From Podospora pseudoanserina (Eukaryota > Ascomycota > Sordariomycetes > Sordariales > Podosporaceae), in contig NC_085923.1 in NCBI RefSeq assembly GCF_035222485.1, positions 1,798,001 through 1,862,000 on the forward strand: a stretch of DNA of 64,000 nucleotides, given 5' to 3'. Below are positions 53,029 to 64,000 of this stretch, one piece after another. Every line of letters starts with the position of its first letter. Position 1 is the first letter of the stretch. Under the pieces are notes generated by a model. It saw only the letters and a list, made by a program, of their open reading frames with translations. It did no database searches and had not been told where the DNA came from. The position numbers were made by a program, and so were the translations under genes.

Positions 53029-53689
53029 GATGGCGGTGGTTGATGAGTATCAACTAACGATGTTGGTCCAGTTGTTGTTGAAGATGAAGGAAAGCTGCTA
53101 CGTTGTCGCAAAGCTGACTGGGGCGTTGTCGTGCTCGTGTGTGGAAGAGAGGAGAGAAGAAGAAGAAGAAGAAGAAGAAGCAGTGGAACAGAAAAACTTC
53201 CGTGGTCGCAGCAAGCTGGGAGGAGAGGAAGAGAAGGAAAGAAGGAAGAAAAGGGGAAAATGGCGGCTGGAGAGTAATGTCAAGGTTTATTATGTGAGGC
53301 GGGTGTGACCCTTAAAAAAGCGGATCATCGTGGCCCGCGCCGCCGCGCCTCATCAGACAACCACAACCACCACCACACATATAACAACAATAGGATACCC
53401 CCCGTCAACAAGGCCGTCAGGTTCTATCAAGTTCCGGACCTGCTTTGGTATGTCTCCCTACTAGGACCTTGAAGAATCACCCGGATCTGTGTCACCGACC
53501 CCCCAATGCACCTATCTGATGAAGGCAGGGCGCGGGGACAAGTTTGACAGCCAATTCACAGCTTCAGGTTCTCTCTGTTCAGTGGTACACATGCCACAAT
53601 CTGAGACAGGCCAAAAGCTTCCACCACATCTGTGAAAGAGGAAAATCCACTTTCCCCGCAATCGGGTAGACATGGGTTCCCATGGATGG

Positions 53690-53691
<2 letters not shown>

Positions 53692-53720
<29 letters not shown>
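53692..53720. repeat. Dinucleotide tract (CT)n, first
   Basis: About 14 tandem CT units. Confidence 0.95.
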
Positions 53721-53724
<4 letters not shown>

Positions 53725-54055
53725 CTCGCACACACACTGATATTTTTTGTTGAACAGGAGGGTCACGACACCCAGGTGGACAATGATGCAAAATGTGGTT
53801 TGTCAGAGGGAAGGCTTCAACGTTCATTAGCATGCAGATTACAACCACAAAATCCCTGGTGACGGAATCACAAAAAGGTACCAAAAAAGGCCTAAGCGAA
53901 ATGTCAAAATGCATCCCACGAAAATACGAAGCCTTGCCTTTGGATGCGACGGGCTAGCGACGATCTCGATGCAACTGCAACTTGAACGGCTGGCGCAGGT
54001 GATATTAGATTGCCAAATATTAGGATGACGGGCGGTTAACATGATATTCCCTTTC

Positions 54056-54060
<5 letters not shown>

Positions 54061-54130
<70 letters not shown>

Positions 54131-54144
54131 ATATATATATATAT
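54061..54144. repeat. Dinucleotide tract (CT)n-(AT)n
   Basis: Thirty CT units followed, after a short interruption, by about seven AT units. Confidence 0.95.
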
Positions 54145-55713
54145 CAAGCATGAATAGCAGCACCCTTCGGGGTCCTGATGCTGCAGAACGGGTCCAGCTT
54201 CTGCCGGTGGTCCAGACCGCTGATATTCTGAAACGGGGCAAAGCTGCCAAAGCCAAGTTCCAGTGTGAGGGATAAGCATAACCCCCCTTGTCCGCCCCCA
54301 CCTTGGGGTGGTTTGGGACGATGGGATTGGTTGGGTTGGTGGTGTTTCGAGTTTAATTGATTGCCGCCCGTGTTCGTGTTGGGACGCGTTTTTCTTTGAC
54401 AATGTTTTGTTTGAGGAGGAGGAGGCACCGCACCGCCTTGACATCAAGTCGTAGCTCTCTGTCGTGTTCAGAACTGCAGCTGTCACGCAACCTGCATACG
54501 TCAGTCAGTTCACTTTCTAGGACTCAATGAAGTTTGCTGCTACAGGTACAAAAAGGAGGGAGGCTGTGACAGATCCCAAACGCGAGAAGAGAGAGTACTG
54601 GTATTCTCTTCAGCTCTCAGTCACCCTTCTGACTGTCAGGTCAAATACGTGTCTGCTGGTTATCATAGATTCCCTTCCCTTGATGAATTGCCTCTTCACC
54701 GTCTTACTCTCCCCCCAAGAATACTTGATTATGGATTATGCTAGCAACATGACACAACTCGTTGCATCCCTCCAAGCCTACAACAATACAATGAATCACA
54801 CCCCCCTCTCAGGGGCAAACAAACAGGCACACACCACCTCCCAGCAGCTTGGAAATGACTCTGCAAAGAGTCTACCTCTCTTTCCCATTCACGTTTCAAC
54901 TAATAAACCAACCACCACAGAAAGAAAACTCATCCCCGAACAAAAAAAAAAAAAAAAAAAAACCTTGACGCCGGCCGAAATATAATCGGGGTTTTGCCCG
55001 CTGTCTTGCGGTGCCCTGATGATGAGAAGGGAAGGAGCTGAGAGGTACCGAAGACGGTATGTTGGGATGTGAAAGTTTCAGAGGGGAAAAAACAATGGGT
55101 AGGGAGAGCATACGACTTCAGAGACGTGATATGGTTAAGGTCCTAGTGGAAAAGGAAATATTTGGGAGATGGGGATTACTGAACGAGCATCAGCAGCCGT
55201 AACCAACAGTCTCACCTTCCACACCATAAAGTTGTCATCTAAGAGCCCAAGTGTCTACACTCCATCCGCATTTTTATCTTCCGACAATTTTCACTAACCC
55301 CAGATTCTTGGACAAGACACGGCCACATAGGTAGGTAATAGGTTTATGGTTTTAATCAGCTAATATATATGAATGGTATCATCAGCCTTCTGAATCGGGC
55401 AAAAGCAACAGCCCCAATCCAATTTCATCCTTCCCAACTCCTCCCCCCTTCTTTATTGTGACCCATCTTCGAAACAGACACACACACACACACAAAAGAA
55501 AAAACGCCTCGCTTCCCGCTCCCCTCCTCTAAAGCCAGGACTGTTCCAAACGTTGTTCTTCTACCCTCCAAGTGTGGCAGCAGGTCTTATGATTCAGGTC
55601 ACCCAGCAAACAACATCGTTCTTCCGAGCACACCCCTGATCCCACCAGTCGTAACCTTCTCAATCCCAGACGAAGTACCCACTCCCCCTTCTACTCTTCG
55701 CAGTAGTGACACC

Positions 55714-58700
55714 CTAATTCACCATCGCCTCCTGCTGCCCACTCCTCGCAGCAAACCAGCCCCCCCTCTCCCACTCTCCCGGCACATACAACGCCCTCTC
55801 CCTCACCCCATCATCCACAATCCCTTTCAACAGCTCCTCCAACCTCTTGAAGTCGATGGGCTTCAGAATCCACCCGTCAAATCCCGCATCAACATACGTG
55901 TCCTTTTCCCTCTCCACCAAGCTCGCCGAGACCGCAATGATTGGTATTCTCCCATGGTTCTGCGCAATGGCGGACAGTTCGGGGGGCTGGGGGCGGCTGC
56001 TCGATGTCTCGAATGTCCTGATCATCTTGGTGCTAGTAAGGCCGTCCACGATGGGCATCTGCTCGTTATTAGCAAAGGGTTGCGACCAAGGCAAGACGAG
56101 AGAGAAACTTACCTGCATATCCATGAGCACCACATCATAGCCTCTAGGTTTCTCCCCATACATTGTCGCGCAATCTTCGCCGTTCAGCGCATGGGAAACC
56201 TTGTGCCCAGCCTTTTCCAACCGCTTCCTCAAAACCTTGAGGTTGATCGGATCGTCCTCGGCAACGAGGACTTCCAAGCCTGGCGTGGCAACAACCTCGC
56301 CCGCACTCGTCGAGGTGGCAACCTCCCGGGTGTCCTCTCGAACGTCAGGGGTGGGCGGTATTTCAAAGAGGATACCCGACGTCTCGCTCTGCTGAGGCAG
56401 CGATGGCTTGTCGTGGTACTCGTCTGGTATGCGTACAGGTTTCAGCGGGGTCCTGGAGTCGTTGATGAACCGCACTCCCGGTGGGCTTTCGTGAGAGGCA
56501 GGGGGTTCGGTGAGAGGTTGCGACTGCTGTTTGATGTTGGTGGGAGAAGAGCCTGACCGAGTAGGTTCAGATGGCCTGACCCGCCTTGTAGGGCTCAGAG
56601 AGCGTGTTCCATGGCCGTCTTTGGTACCTGGTGCTGGTGGATTGTAATATGCGCCTCGTGAGCTCCGTCGTCGTTTGGCTAATTCAGGGTCCAACTCGCC
56701 CCAGGTGATGGGTGTCTGGATAGCATCGATTAACCGTTCGGCGTCGCTCATCCCACTCTTGGCACTGCTCTTGCTGGCTATGCTACGGTGGCTGTGCGTG
56801 CTTATGGAGTCATCAAAGCTTTTCTTTGCTGATATCGACTGGTTGGTATGGGTGGATCCGCCGCTTCCCCTGTTGACGACGATGACCTCTCCGTCAGTGG
56901 GTCGAGGTGTCGACGCTGTCGCGACGGATCCAGTTCTGGAGGTCTCTGACAGGGCACCCGAGGCTATCGCTGTCCCGTCTGCCGAGGCGGCATCCTCGGG
57001 AAGCTCAAACGGCAACTGCATAACAAAGCGAGATCCTTTGCCCGGCTCAGATTTGAGCCGAAGTTGGCCGTCCATGTTTCGCAAGATACGCGCCACTACT
57101 GCCAGCCCCAACCCAAGCGTTCTGTCCTTTTCCGGCTTTTCCTTGTCGTGGGCGCCCTCGAGCGGACTGAACATATCGTCACCCTCATCCGTAGAGACTT
57201 GTTCGAGATCTCTAAACAAGGCATCGAGCTGGGTATTGCTCATACCCGAGCCCGTGTCCTGCACCACGATCTCGACCCGAACTCGACGCTCAAGGAGTTC
57301 GGCCAGGTACAGCTCGACCCTGACATGACCGGCCGATGTGTGCTGCACGGCATTCGCTGTCACGTTGGCAACTGCCTGTCGGACGCGACGTTGGTCCCCA
57401 TACACGAACTTTGGGAGCCCCGGATGCTCGATGAACTCGTATTCGATGCCCTTCCGCCTGGCGTCGTTTTTGAAGGGCTCCGTCCCTTCCCGGACGCAGG
57501 CTGGCAGGTCAAAAATCTCGTCCTTGACGAGCTCCTGGCCCTCCTCGGTTTTGGTGAGATCCAGCAGGTCATTGATGACATAAATCAACGACTTTGACGC
57601 CGAGTGGGAACGTGACAGATTGTCTCTGGTTTCCTGATCCAGGGAGCCTTCCAGCGCGATCTCGAGGTAGTTAATGATGGCGTTGAGCGGCGTGCGCACT
57701 TCGTGGGCCGAGTTTGCCAGCAAGAGTCTTGTGAGCCGGCTGCTCTGCAGCGCCGCCTCCTTCTGCCGCCAGACCTCGATGAACTTGCCGTAGACCAAGC
57801 ACAGCACTGCGGCCGTCTCGACCTGTTCCTCAGACCAGTCTCGGCTCTTGCCCACCACGGTCTCGTTCCACACCTTGAAACTCGTCCGCGGCTGGAGGTA
57901 GGCCTCTGTCCCTTCTTTAAAGGTTTTCTCATACGGATTTCCCGCCCACTTGACTTCCTTGACCTGGCCCCTGCGGAAGAAAACGATGAAATCATTGCCG
58001 CCGACGCTCAAGGGGACGTATAGCAGGCCAGCGATGACCTGAAACCCGGGCGGGTAATGCAAATCGGGAAAGTCAACCTTGACGTCTTGCGTGGTGAGGA
58101 CGGAGGTGAATTTCCGAAGCCGGAGATACTCGAGCATTGCCAGGGCCTCTTGAGAATGCTCAACCTTTCCTAGAATCTTGGTCTCTTCTCGAATAGAAAG
58201 CATTCCAAAATCGGCATCGAAGAGCTTGAGCAAGTCGTCGGAGGAGGCAATGATGTAGCCCGACGGGTTGTGTTCGGTGGGCACGGTGTTGATCAGTTTG
58301 CGAGCTTGCAGACGCGATGCGTAGGAGAGGCGTTCAATGTTGCGCGAAACTGTGTCGCCGACCAGCCGGCACATCTTCCTGATGGGAAACGAGACTCGCA
58401 TGCCCTTGGGGCCATACGAGTGGCAGGCAATCAGCCCCCACAGGTCGCCAAAGGCATTAATCGATATCGACATGGAGGAGCGAACAGCCATGTTGGCGAG
58501 GTATTTGAGATGAATTGGTGACATGGCCCGGAGATAGGAATGGGTCATGTCCAGGGGCACTTCGAGGTCCTCTGTCGACCGGCACACAATTCTGGCCGTT
58601 TCGAGGTCTCGATCATAGAGAAGGCGAACTTTGTTGAGCTTGTACAGTTCACGCGCCTGTTTCGGAATGTCAGAGGCAGGAAAATGCAGTCCCTTGTACA

Positions 58701-60321
58701 GATCCCTGGTGAGTGCTGGGTCGACAAGCTCCGTGACCACCTTGCCGTTAAACATGGAATCGAACTGGTAAATCATGACGCGATGAAAACCTGTCAACTC
58801 TTTGACAATGCCCACCAGAATTTTCAAAAAGATCTCTAGGTTTGGAGCGTTGGCGAGCTGTTCCTGCACTTGGCTCATAATGTCGAACACCTGCATGGCG
58901 CCGGCCTCTCCCCTACGCTTTCGCGCGCTCCTCAACACCCGCAACGGTTTGCTCAGAATCTCGGTGGACTCGGTGAGCTCTTCCAAGGTCGGGTTCGACT
59001 GCAGTGTATCCTCTGGCAGATTAAGCGTGTCTTCATCGACAGGGCGTAATGGATTTTGAAGGTCATTGTCCAACTCAAATTCGCACACGATGAGATTGGG
59101 ATGGGCCGGGTTAGTGTGAATGGCACACCACAGCTTGACAGACTTGTCATGATTTGGCGGGCGGAGAGACAGACTGAAGACCTCGGGACCGTTGGTTGCT
59201 GGATCTGCATCCTCGTCTCTAATGAAGTCAACATGGTCCAGCAGATTATCGGCCTGCTCATCGCTGAGGATATCCAGAAAATCGCCGAGTGCGAACAGCT
59301 CCTGGGGTCGGTACCCAATGATTTTTTGTGAGTTTTCACTGACGTGCCGTACTTGCAACCGGCCCTCGGCGTCTTCACGCAGGGTCAGAAGCATGCCAAA
59401 CCCTTGGACCGCCCCAGGGGTATGAATGGGCTCATCCTCGCACCGCTGCAGCTTCCCGTCCCGCCCCGTGATGACGGCGTGTCCCTCGTCCGTCATGACA
59501 TGCGTGAAGCGAGTTGTGTAGAGCGAGTCGGGAATCGACGGGGCGATGGAGGATTTGCGTTCTGATAGGGTTTCCTCGGCACGACTCGGTGTTTCGGTTA
59601 CAGCCTGCTCCTCGTCGGATGAATCGGCCAGAGAGAGCGGCATGGGATTGCCGTATCTTTCTGCGTCCGCTTGAATGCTGGAGAGCGACCCTGACACAGT
59701 CTGTTGTCGACGCTCTCGCGCAGTGGGAGCAGGTGGCGACCACGGAGCGGCTGCCGGAGTCACAGGTAGCGAAGCCGCAACTGCAAACCGGCCCCGTGCA
59801 AATGGAGTACGCTCCGAATGTAGCTCCAGTTGTTTCCCATTGCCGAAACCTGGGGTCGGAGGGATTGGCGTGTGTCCTGGCTCTGAAAGCGACATCTTCC
59901 GTCGCGGTTCCTGCTCGGTCGACTTTCTCCCCATCGGCCCAGGCTCCCCAACACTGATGACGGATCGGATGGGAAAGACGCGATCTGTGGGATCCTGAGC
60001 GGTCCCCTGGCCGAGCTGGCGATCTTCAGACGCACTCCATGATGACACGGCGGTCGACATGGCCGTTGGCGACTGCGTAACCTCACTTGGGATGGAAGTG
60101 CCTGTGTCAACATGGGTGGTTCCAGTTGTCGATGACTCGGTGCATACCTCCTCTTTGTCGCCCACGTCGGTGGCGATTCTGTCAAGTGTCGGTTTCCCAT
60201 CCTCTGGGGCACCTCCTTTTGGATTCATGCCGGGCAAGACGTCGTCGCGAGACCTAGTAGCCTCGTCGTTAGGACCAGCTTCCGCGGCAGACCGAGTTAT
60301 ACAATCATTCCCCTCGGACAT
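55714..60321 (-). CDS. phy: Fungal phytochrome, hybrid histidine kinase
   Basis: Two exons, 56113-60321 and 55714-56058, with a 54-nt intron 56059-56112 just after LMDMQ; 1,517 residues from ATG 60321. After a disordered N-terminus come PAS with the chromophore-binding Cys at about residue 294 (LQRCEDEPIHTPGAVQGFG), GAF (FPASDIPKQARELY, AMSPIHLKYLANMAVRSSMS), and PHY. The H-box is HEVRTPLNAIINYLE with His at about 873. The ATPase has RQAVANVTANAVQHT (N box), VQDTGSGMSN (G1) and TLGLGLAV (G2). A receiver follows with VLVAEDDPINLKVL, the phospho-acceptor Asp at about 1401 (LMDMQMP), and LKPIDF with the conserved Lys. The intron inside the receiver separates the acceptor Asp from MPIVDG. It senses red/far-red light through bound bilin and feeds a phosphorelay; in Aspergillus FphA represses sexual development in the nucleus and cytosol. 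All key residues are present. Confidence 0.95.
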   Translation of the reverse strand: MSEGNDCITRSAAEAGPNDEATRSRDDVLPGMNPKGGAPEDGKPTLDRIATDVGDKEEVCTESSTTGTTHVDTGTSIPSEVTQSPTAMSTAVSSWSASEDRQLGQGTAQDPTDRVFPIRSVISVGEPGPMGRKSTEQEPRRKMSLSEPGHTPIPPTPGFGNGKQLELHSERTPFARGRFAVAASLPVTPAAAPWSPPAPTARERRQQTVSGSLSSIQADAERYGNPMPLSLADSSDEEQAVTETPSRAEETLSERKSSIAPSIPDSLYTTRFTHVMTDEGHAVITGRDGKLQRCEDEPIHTPGAVQGFGMLLTLREDAEGRLQVRHVSENSQKIIGYRPQELFALGDFLDILSDEQADNLLDHVDFIRDEDADPATNGPEVFSLSLRPPNHDKSVKLWCAIHTNPAHPNLIVCEFELDNDLQNPLRPVDEDTLNLPEDTLQSNPTLEELTESTEILSKPLRVLRSARKRRGEAGAMQVFDIMSQVQEQLANAPNLEIFLKILVGIVKELTGFHRVMIYQFDSMFNGKVVTELVDPALTRDLYKGLHFPASDIPKQARELYKLNKVRLLYDRDLETARIVCRSTEDLEVPLDMTHSYLRAMSPIHLKYLANMAVRSSMSISINAFGDLWGLIACHSYGPKGMRVSFPIRKMCRLVGDTVSRNIERLSYASRLQARKLINTVPTEHNPSGYIIASSDDLLKLFDADFGMLSIREETKILGKVEHSQEALAMLEYLRLRKFTSVLTTQDVKVDFPDLHYPPGFQVIAGLLYVPLSVGGNDFIVFFRRGQVKEVKWAGNPYEKTFKEGTEAYLQPRTSFKVWNETVVGKSRDWSEEQVETAAVLCLVYGKFIEVWRQKEAALQSSRLTRLLLANSAHEVRTPLNAIINYLEIALEGSLDQETRDNLSRSHSASKSLIYVINDLLDLTKTEEGQELVKDEIFDLPACVREGTEPFKNDARRKGIEYEFIEHPGLPKFVYGDQRRVRQAVANVTANAVQHTSAGHVRVELYLAELLERRVRVEIVVQDTGSGMSNTQLDALFRDLEQVSTDEGDDMFSPLEGAHDKEKPEKDRTLGLGLAVVARILRNMDGQLRLKSEPGKGSRFVMQLPFELPEDAASADGTAIASGALSETSRTGSVATASTPRPTDGEVIVVNRGSGGSTHTNQSISAKKSFDDSISTHSHRSIASKSSAKSGMSDAERLIDAIQTPITWGELDPELAKRRRSSRGAYYNPPAPGTKDGHGTRSLSPTRRVRPSEPTRSGSSPTNIKQQSQPLTEPPASHESPPGVRFINDSRTPLKPVRIPDEYHDKPSLPQQSETSGILFEIPPTPDVREDTREVATSTSAGEVVATPGLEVLVAEDDPINLKVLRKRLEKAGHKVSHALNGEDCATMYGEKPRGYDVVLMDMQVSFSLVLPWSQPFANNEQMPIVDGLTSTKMIRTFETSSSRPQPPELSAIAQNHGRIPIIAVSASLVEREKDTYVDAGFDGWILKPIDFKRLEELLKGIVDDGVRERALYVPGEWERGGWFAARSGQQEAMVN

Positions 60322-62786
60322 CAAGACACCACGGCCCGATCAATTATTCCGTCGCCAAAAAATATTTGTCAGATTCCTTCTAGCTGTGTGGCCCTGTCGA
60401 GCGAGACCGGATTGTGTTTTGTCGTGTAGTTGTGTTGTGCGGGATGGCAGCTTTGACCGAGGGACCTACGAAGCGAAGCACCTTGGCCCTCCAATTCACG
60501 AGACGTAATTAAGAGGGTCCAGCAACGGGGGATGGGATTCTGAGAAATGGATGTCAAAACCTGATCACAGGGCGGGCAGGTGAGCAGAGGCGGGTCGCAC
60601 ACCAGGTCAGGGTGGTGTGGTTGATCTTGGCCCCTGGCTTTGCAGATCTTTGGGCGAGCGGCGGGGCAAAAGAGAGCACAGTACGTAAGTGTAGGTTTTC
60701 TGATCGTTCCAAGGTCGGTTTGCAGCCAGTTGAGCCACTGTCGGATGTTGATCAGGTCGGCTGTGGGAGGAGGGAATATAGGACGGTGGGATGGTAACAG
60801 GAGGACTAGGGGGAACAGAGGGGACAAAATGGTCGTTTGTTGTCAATCGCCAGGTTCGTTGCGGTGCCGGGCGGTGCGATTCACGTGTCGATGTGGTGCC
60901 GCAAGTGCAAAAGACCGATGGAGACGGTCGAGGTGTCGGCCTGGTCTGAAGCCAGAACCTAGAGTTCTAGTGACAAGTGTAGAGGGGGCACCCGCCGGGA
61001 AAGCGCCTCCCGCTCAAGTGTGCGTCCCAGGGAGCTGGATGTGGGAGAGGGGAGTGTTTGACGACGGGAGAGAGGGGACTGGGGGCTCGGTCGACACGCT
61101 GGGTGGCAAGTAAGCGCAAAAAGAACAGATGAATGAGGACCCCCGAGTGGCGGATGTTTTTCCGAGGACTTTTCCCTCTCTCTGTCCCATCAAATGGAAT
61201 AGTCTCCGCCAAGACGTTCCAAGAGCCCGCAGAAGTGCCTAGCTGATGATGGATGGTGGTCCATGGCCCATGGGTGAGCATCACACCTCGTGCGGTTAAA
61301 ACGGCGTTGCTTCCTGCATCGTATCATAGCGCAGTTAGGTAAGGTTTTTGGAGTAGGTAAGGTACCTGCCGAGACATCCCATCCCAGCCCAGATCTACCC
61401 CCCAATTTCTTACATACAGCTGTGAAGCTGTTGGCTTCAACAAAACCTAGGAGCTCCCGGTGTGCTCCCAATCGCCCAATTCAGGTTACCAGAAGAAACA
61501 AGCGGGGCCCGTTTCATCGGCCCCGCTGAAGATCGGCTCCACAGTCTGATCCAGAACTCCTGCAGGAAGCCGTTTGCTCGGGCGGTGTCTGATTCCATAA
61601 ATATCAGGTAGTAAACCCAGCCCCGAGACCCTGAGAAAGTTGCCCCGAAACCTCAATACCTTCCTCCCTCTCTCTATCCTCATCCCTCTAGGGATTTATT
61701 ACCTGACATTGACGTCATTTCCTAGCACACAGAACCGAGACGCATGACGTAGCATGGCTGCTCGCCCTTCAGCCAATCACAGGGGATGTGGACAAGATGC
61801 TCCGGGCTACACAGGGATGGCTGGTTGAGGCTATTGGGAGGTGATGAGGGGCACATGGAGGGGCAGAGAGGAGCAATTCTTCAGTGGTGTCTCGGGCATA
61901 ACGGATTATCCCGTTCGTCTGAACCTGACAAGCATTTTTCTTTCTGCAACGAGGCCTCTCGATGGGCCTCACTTGCAGCTCAAAACGTAATCTCGACCCC
62001 GGAGCTAAGCTGAGCACGGCCAAGCGGCGATGGTTAGATCTGGCATTAACAGCCCAAGATCTGTCAAGACAGGGGCTTGATCGGACACCAATTTCTTTGT
62101 CAGATGCCGCCTCTATTCTCGGCATATAATGTCTTCGATGGGAACAAGGACTCTAACAGTAGCATTCATCTCAAACTTGGCCATATATCGAGACAATGCC
62201 CTTTGTGACATGTGAACAACACAGCCCCGGGGCCTCTGCCATCCGATCTCTTCTTTGATTTCCAAGGGAGTATATACGCCGCGCCGCGGCACTCTCTCTG
62301 TGACTCGATCCTTACTACACATCACTGGATTGACAGGCATTCTCTCATTCCATCATGTAATCCCCCAATTTCCAATATCTGAGCTCACGTCTTGGCTTCG
62401 AAGCCTTACGTACCCTCTTCTTCAAACCCATGCATTAACTTCAAGGTCTTACATGAAGAGCCTGTCATGTCAATGTCAAGCCGAGCACTGCTAACCATTT
62501 ACTGACCAAGGTCAGGCATCTTCCAGGAACACCACACCGATATCAAACCGATCACCATCGTCCGTGCCGATACCGAACCCCGAAAGAACTCCTCCGAATA
62601 TCTAACCGTGATGTTTGACACGACATACATCCCAGGATGATAAAAAGTTTATATGAATCTCGCTAACACAACAGATCTCTCCCGCCTCCGCGGATCCGCG
62701 ATTTTGAGGGAACCCCGTTTTCAGCCTCTTTATCGAGAGGTCGATGCAATACTAACATTCAGATCTACCCAACTCAAGGACAACTA

Positions 62787-62952
62787 ACCCATAGGTATCT
62801 AACTTACAGAACATCCAGGTAAGTCATCCCCCCCGCGCCTTCAAACCACTAACAAAATAGCAGGAAAAACAAGCAGCAGCATCCTCTTGAGTAGAGCACT
62901 TAGTCTTCAGGTAAGTCCCCCCTCCCCCATTTTACTACTAACAAAAATACAG
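62787..62952 (+). ncRNA. Tandem intron-like units (possible spliced non-coding transcript)
   Basis: Intron-like unit A: GTAAGT at 62819, ACTAAC, then CAG at 62863 (45 nt). Unit B: GTAAGT at 62911, ACTAAC, CAG at 62952 (42 nt). The 47-nt piece between them would be an exon. An earlier ACTAACCCATAG (ending 62792) looks like a third acceptor. Units A and B share AAGTC, C-rich cores and an ACTAACAAAATA end followed by CAGGAAA. The signals are canonical, but no long coding frame is joined by them, so a non-coding or leader RNA is inferred. Confidence 0.35.
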
Positions 62953-63404
62953 GAAACACCTTCAACCCATCAGGGTTCAAAATGAAAGTTTTTTTCGCTT
63001 TTTTTCTTTCAAAACTATCTGTCCCTCGCTGCCGTGAAATCCAAGAATAATGTTTCTATGTTTGAACCACGTCTCCAAAGTTGTTAAAGCAATAACCTAT
63101 AAAACTACCCGATGATAAACTCTTTCCTCAACAACCTACCTTCCCGATACCCACGATGAGAGTCCAGCAACATCTTTTTTACACGCGGTTTGTATCATCG
63201 TAAGCCAAACCACCTACTGTCCCATGCCAAAAGTCTTCCAGAATGCTGTGCATAATAACTTGGAGTCTGCCAAAAGTACTCGGAACGAGGGTGCCGAAAA
63301 GAAAGAGTCGAAAAAGGGCGTTAAGAACACGTAATACATCCACAATATATACATCTATATTTATATCAACAGACCTCGGAAGTTCGTCGAGAAGGCTCTC
63401 AAGA

Positions 63405-63442
63405 CACCTACCTACCTACCTACCTACCTACCTACCTACCTA
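63405..63442. repeat. Tetranucleotide array (CTAC)n
   Basis: About nine CTAC units in an intergenic position. Confidence 0.9.
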
Positions 63443-63938
63443 TCTTGGTCAGAAGCTATCTTTCACAAACCTCCCCAGGGCACCCAGGACCTTGCGATAC
63501 AAGTATCTACCGAGTACTATCTTCAATTCACAATGTAGGCCCCCCGCCCTACAACATACACAAAGCGGAGGGATGTAAAAAGAGAGCTGAAGAGAGATGG
63601 ACTTATTCAGACAAAGACCGCTTGGCAAGATATTTGCGCTTCTAAAAGCCATTGGTTGAGTCAGGTCTGGAAATAATACACTTCACGCAAGAGATGTCGA
63701 GGTATGAGCAAGAGTTATGAAGAGAATCGCGACGACAAGGGCCCTGCAAGTGAAGCTCTTCGTGCACATACAGATGTGATTGCCAACTAGATACCTACAA
63801 TGAACCACTTGTCAAGTCAACACACCCATCACGTAACTTATTTCAGCAAAATAAAATAAAAAAGATTCATTCTTCAACGTCAACATCACCAGCAATACAT
63901 ATATATATATACATAGATATATATATACATGCCTTCCC

Positions 63939-64000
63939 TCACAACCTTGCCTTCCTCCCCTCTCTCACCGCCTGCATACTCCTCAACAAAGCATAAAGCG
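63939..64000 (-). CDS. Possible 3' end of a gene entering from the right
   Basis: One minus-strand frame reads LYALLRSMQAVREGRKARL then TGA at 63941. The helical, basic ending looks like a protein C-terminus, and the AT-rich repeats to the left would suit a 3' untranslated region. Twenty codons are too few for a firm call. Confidence 0.25.
   Translation of the reverse strand, partial: LYALLRSMQAVREGRKARL

Larger units (their letters stand above)
53029..55713. other. Intergenic region with microsatellites
   Basis: This 2.7 kb is upstream of the Ala/Pro-rich gene and downstream of the phytochrome gene. It holds a GAA-type tract (53158-53180), two CT tracts, and an A-run of about 20 bases (54942-54961). 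Short frames show no known domain. Confidence 0.5.
60322..63938. other. 3.6-kb region upstream of the phytochrome gene
   Basis: No clear coding gene. It contains tandem intron-like units at 62787-62952, a 23-codon ATG frame at 62982-63050 starting MKVFFAFFLS, a CTAC array near 63405 and TA-repeats at 63896-63927. Its left part should contain the phytochrome promoter. Confidence 0.5.

Noticed and set aside
54527-54985. Plus-strand frame ending in a Lys run
   Set aside because: The Lys codons are an A-homopolymer; nothing conserved upstream.
61985-62035. Possible 5S rRNA-like segment (CCGGAGCTAAGCTGAGC)
   Set aside because: The surrounding sequence does not fit fungal 5S rRNA, and no fold was supported.

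Overview
The window is nuclear DNA from a filamentous ascomycete, most likely a sordariomycete close to Podospora or Chaetomium. This is inferred from gene content: a fungal hybrid phytochrome kinase, Atg13, Hse1, a C2H2/Fungal_trans regulator and a GH55 glucanase. It also fits the short 50-90 nt introns with GT/CTAAC/AG signals and a gypsy element destroyed in a RIP-like way (C-to-T and G-to-A changes creating many stops). The species was not identified.

Layout. 1-5.1 kb holds four genes: a partial P450 (-), a methyltransferase-like gene with a frame break (+), a Cdc31/centrin (-) and a Bud22-like ribosome-biogenesis protein (+). 6.1-14.5 kb is one LTR-bounded element. Its gypsy protease/RT/RNase H/integrase interior is AT-rich and riddled with stops, but its last 1.8 kb is a non-RIPped Fot1/pogo-type DDE transposase lying next to the polypurine tract and 3' LTR. 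15.7-18.4 kb is an F-box-like protein with a C-terminal tail carrying SUMO-interaction-like motifs. 18.8-25.7 kb has tRNA-Thr(AGU), HSE1 (ESCRT-0) and ATG13 (autophagy initiation), all on the minus strand. 28.7-33.3 kb is a large ankyrin/RCC1/BTB protein like Btb3/IBtk (-). 34.5-35.8 kb is a mitochondrial 2-oxodicarboxylate carrier (+), followed by a second tRNA-Thr copy. 37.2-40.5 kb is the zinc-finger regulator (-). 45.3-48.1 kb is a secreted GH55 exo-beta-1,3-glucanase (+). 48.7-53.0 kb has a DUF2461 protein (-), a phytanoyl-CoA-dioxygenase-like gene with frame breaks (+) and an Ala/Pro-rich protein (-). 55.7-60.3 kb is the phytochrome kinase (-). The last 3.7 kb has no clear gene except a possible partial 3' end at the edge.

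The genes do not form one pathway. They are mostly housekeeping genes (trafficking, autophagy, ribosome biogenesis, transport) plus regulatory and cell-wall genes, arranged as divergent or convergent neighbours. Intron/exon models below were built by hand from splice signals, and each frame-intact multi-exon total was checked to be divisible by three.

The most notable signals are: (1) the gypsy element with a preserved transposase in its 3' end and near-intact LTRs around a ruined interior; (2) repeated single-base frame breaks at homopolymers in genes that otherwise look conserved, which points to residual assembly indels; (3) a GC-AG intron beside an 11-nt micro-exon in the carrier gene; (4) tandem intron-like units without an obvious coding sequence near 62.8 kb; (5) an exactly duplicated 18-bp element upstream of ATG13. 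I did not find convincing evidence of an entirely new multi-gene system.
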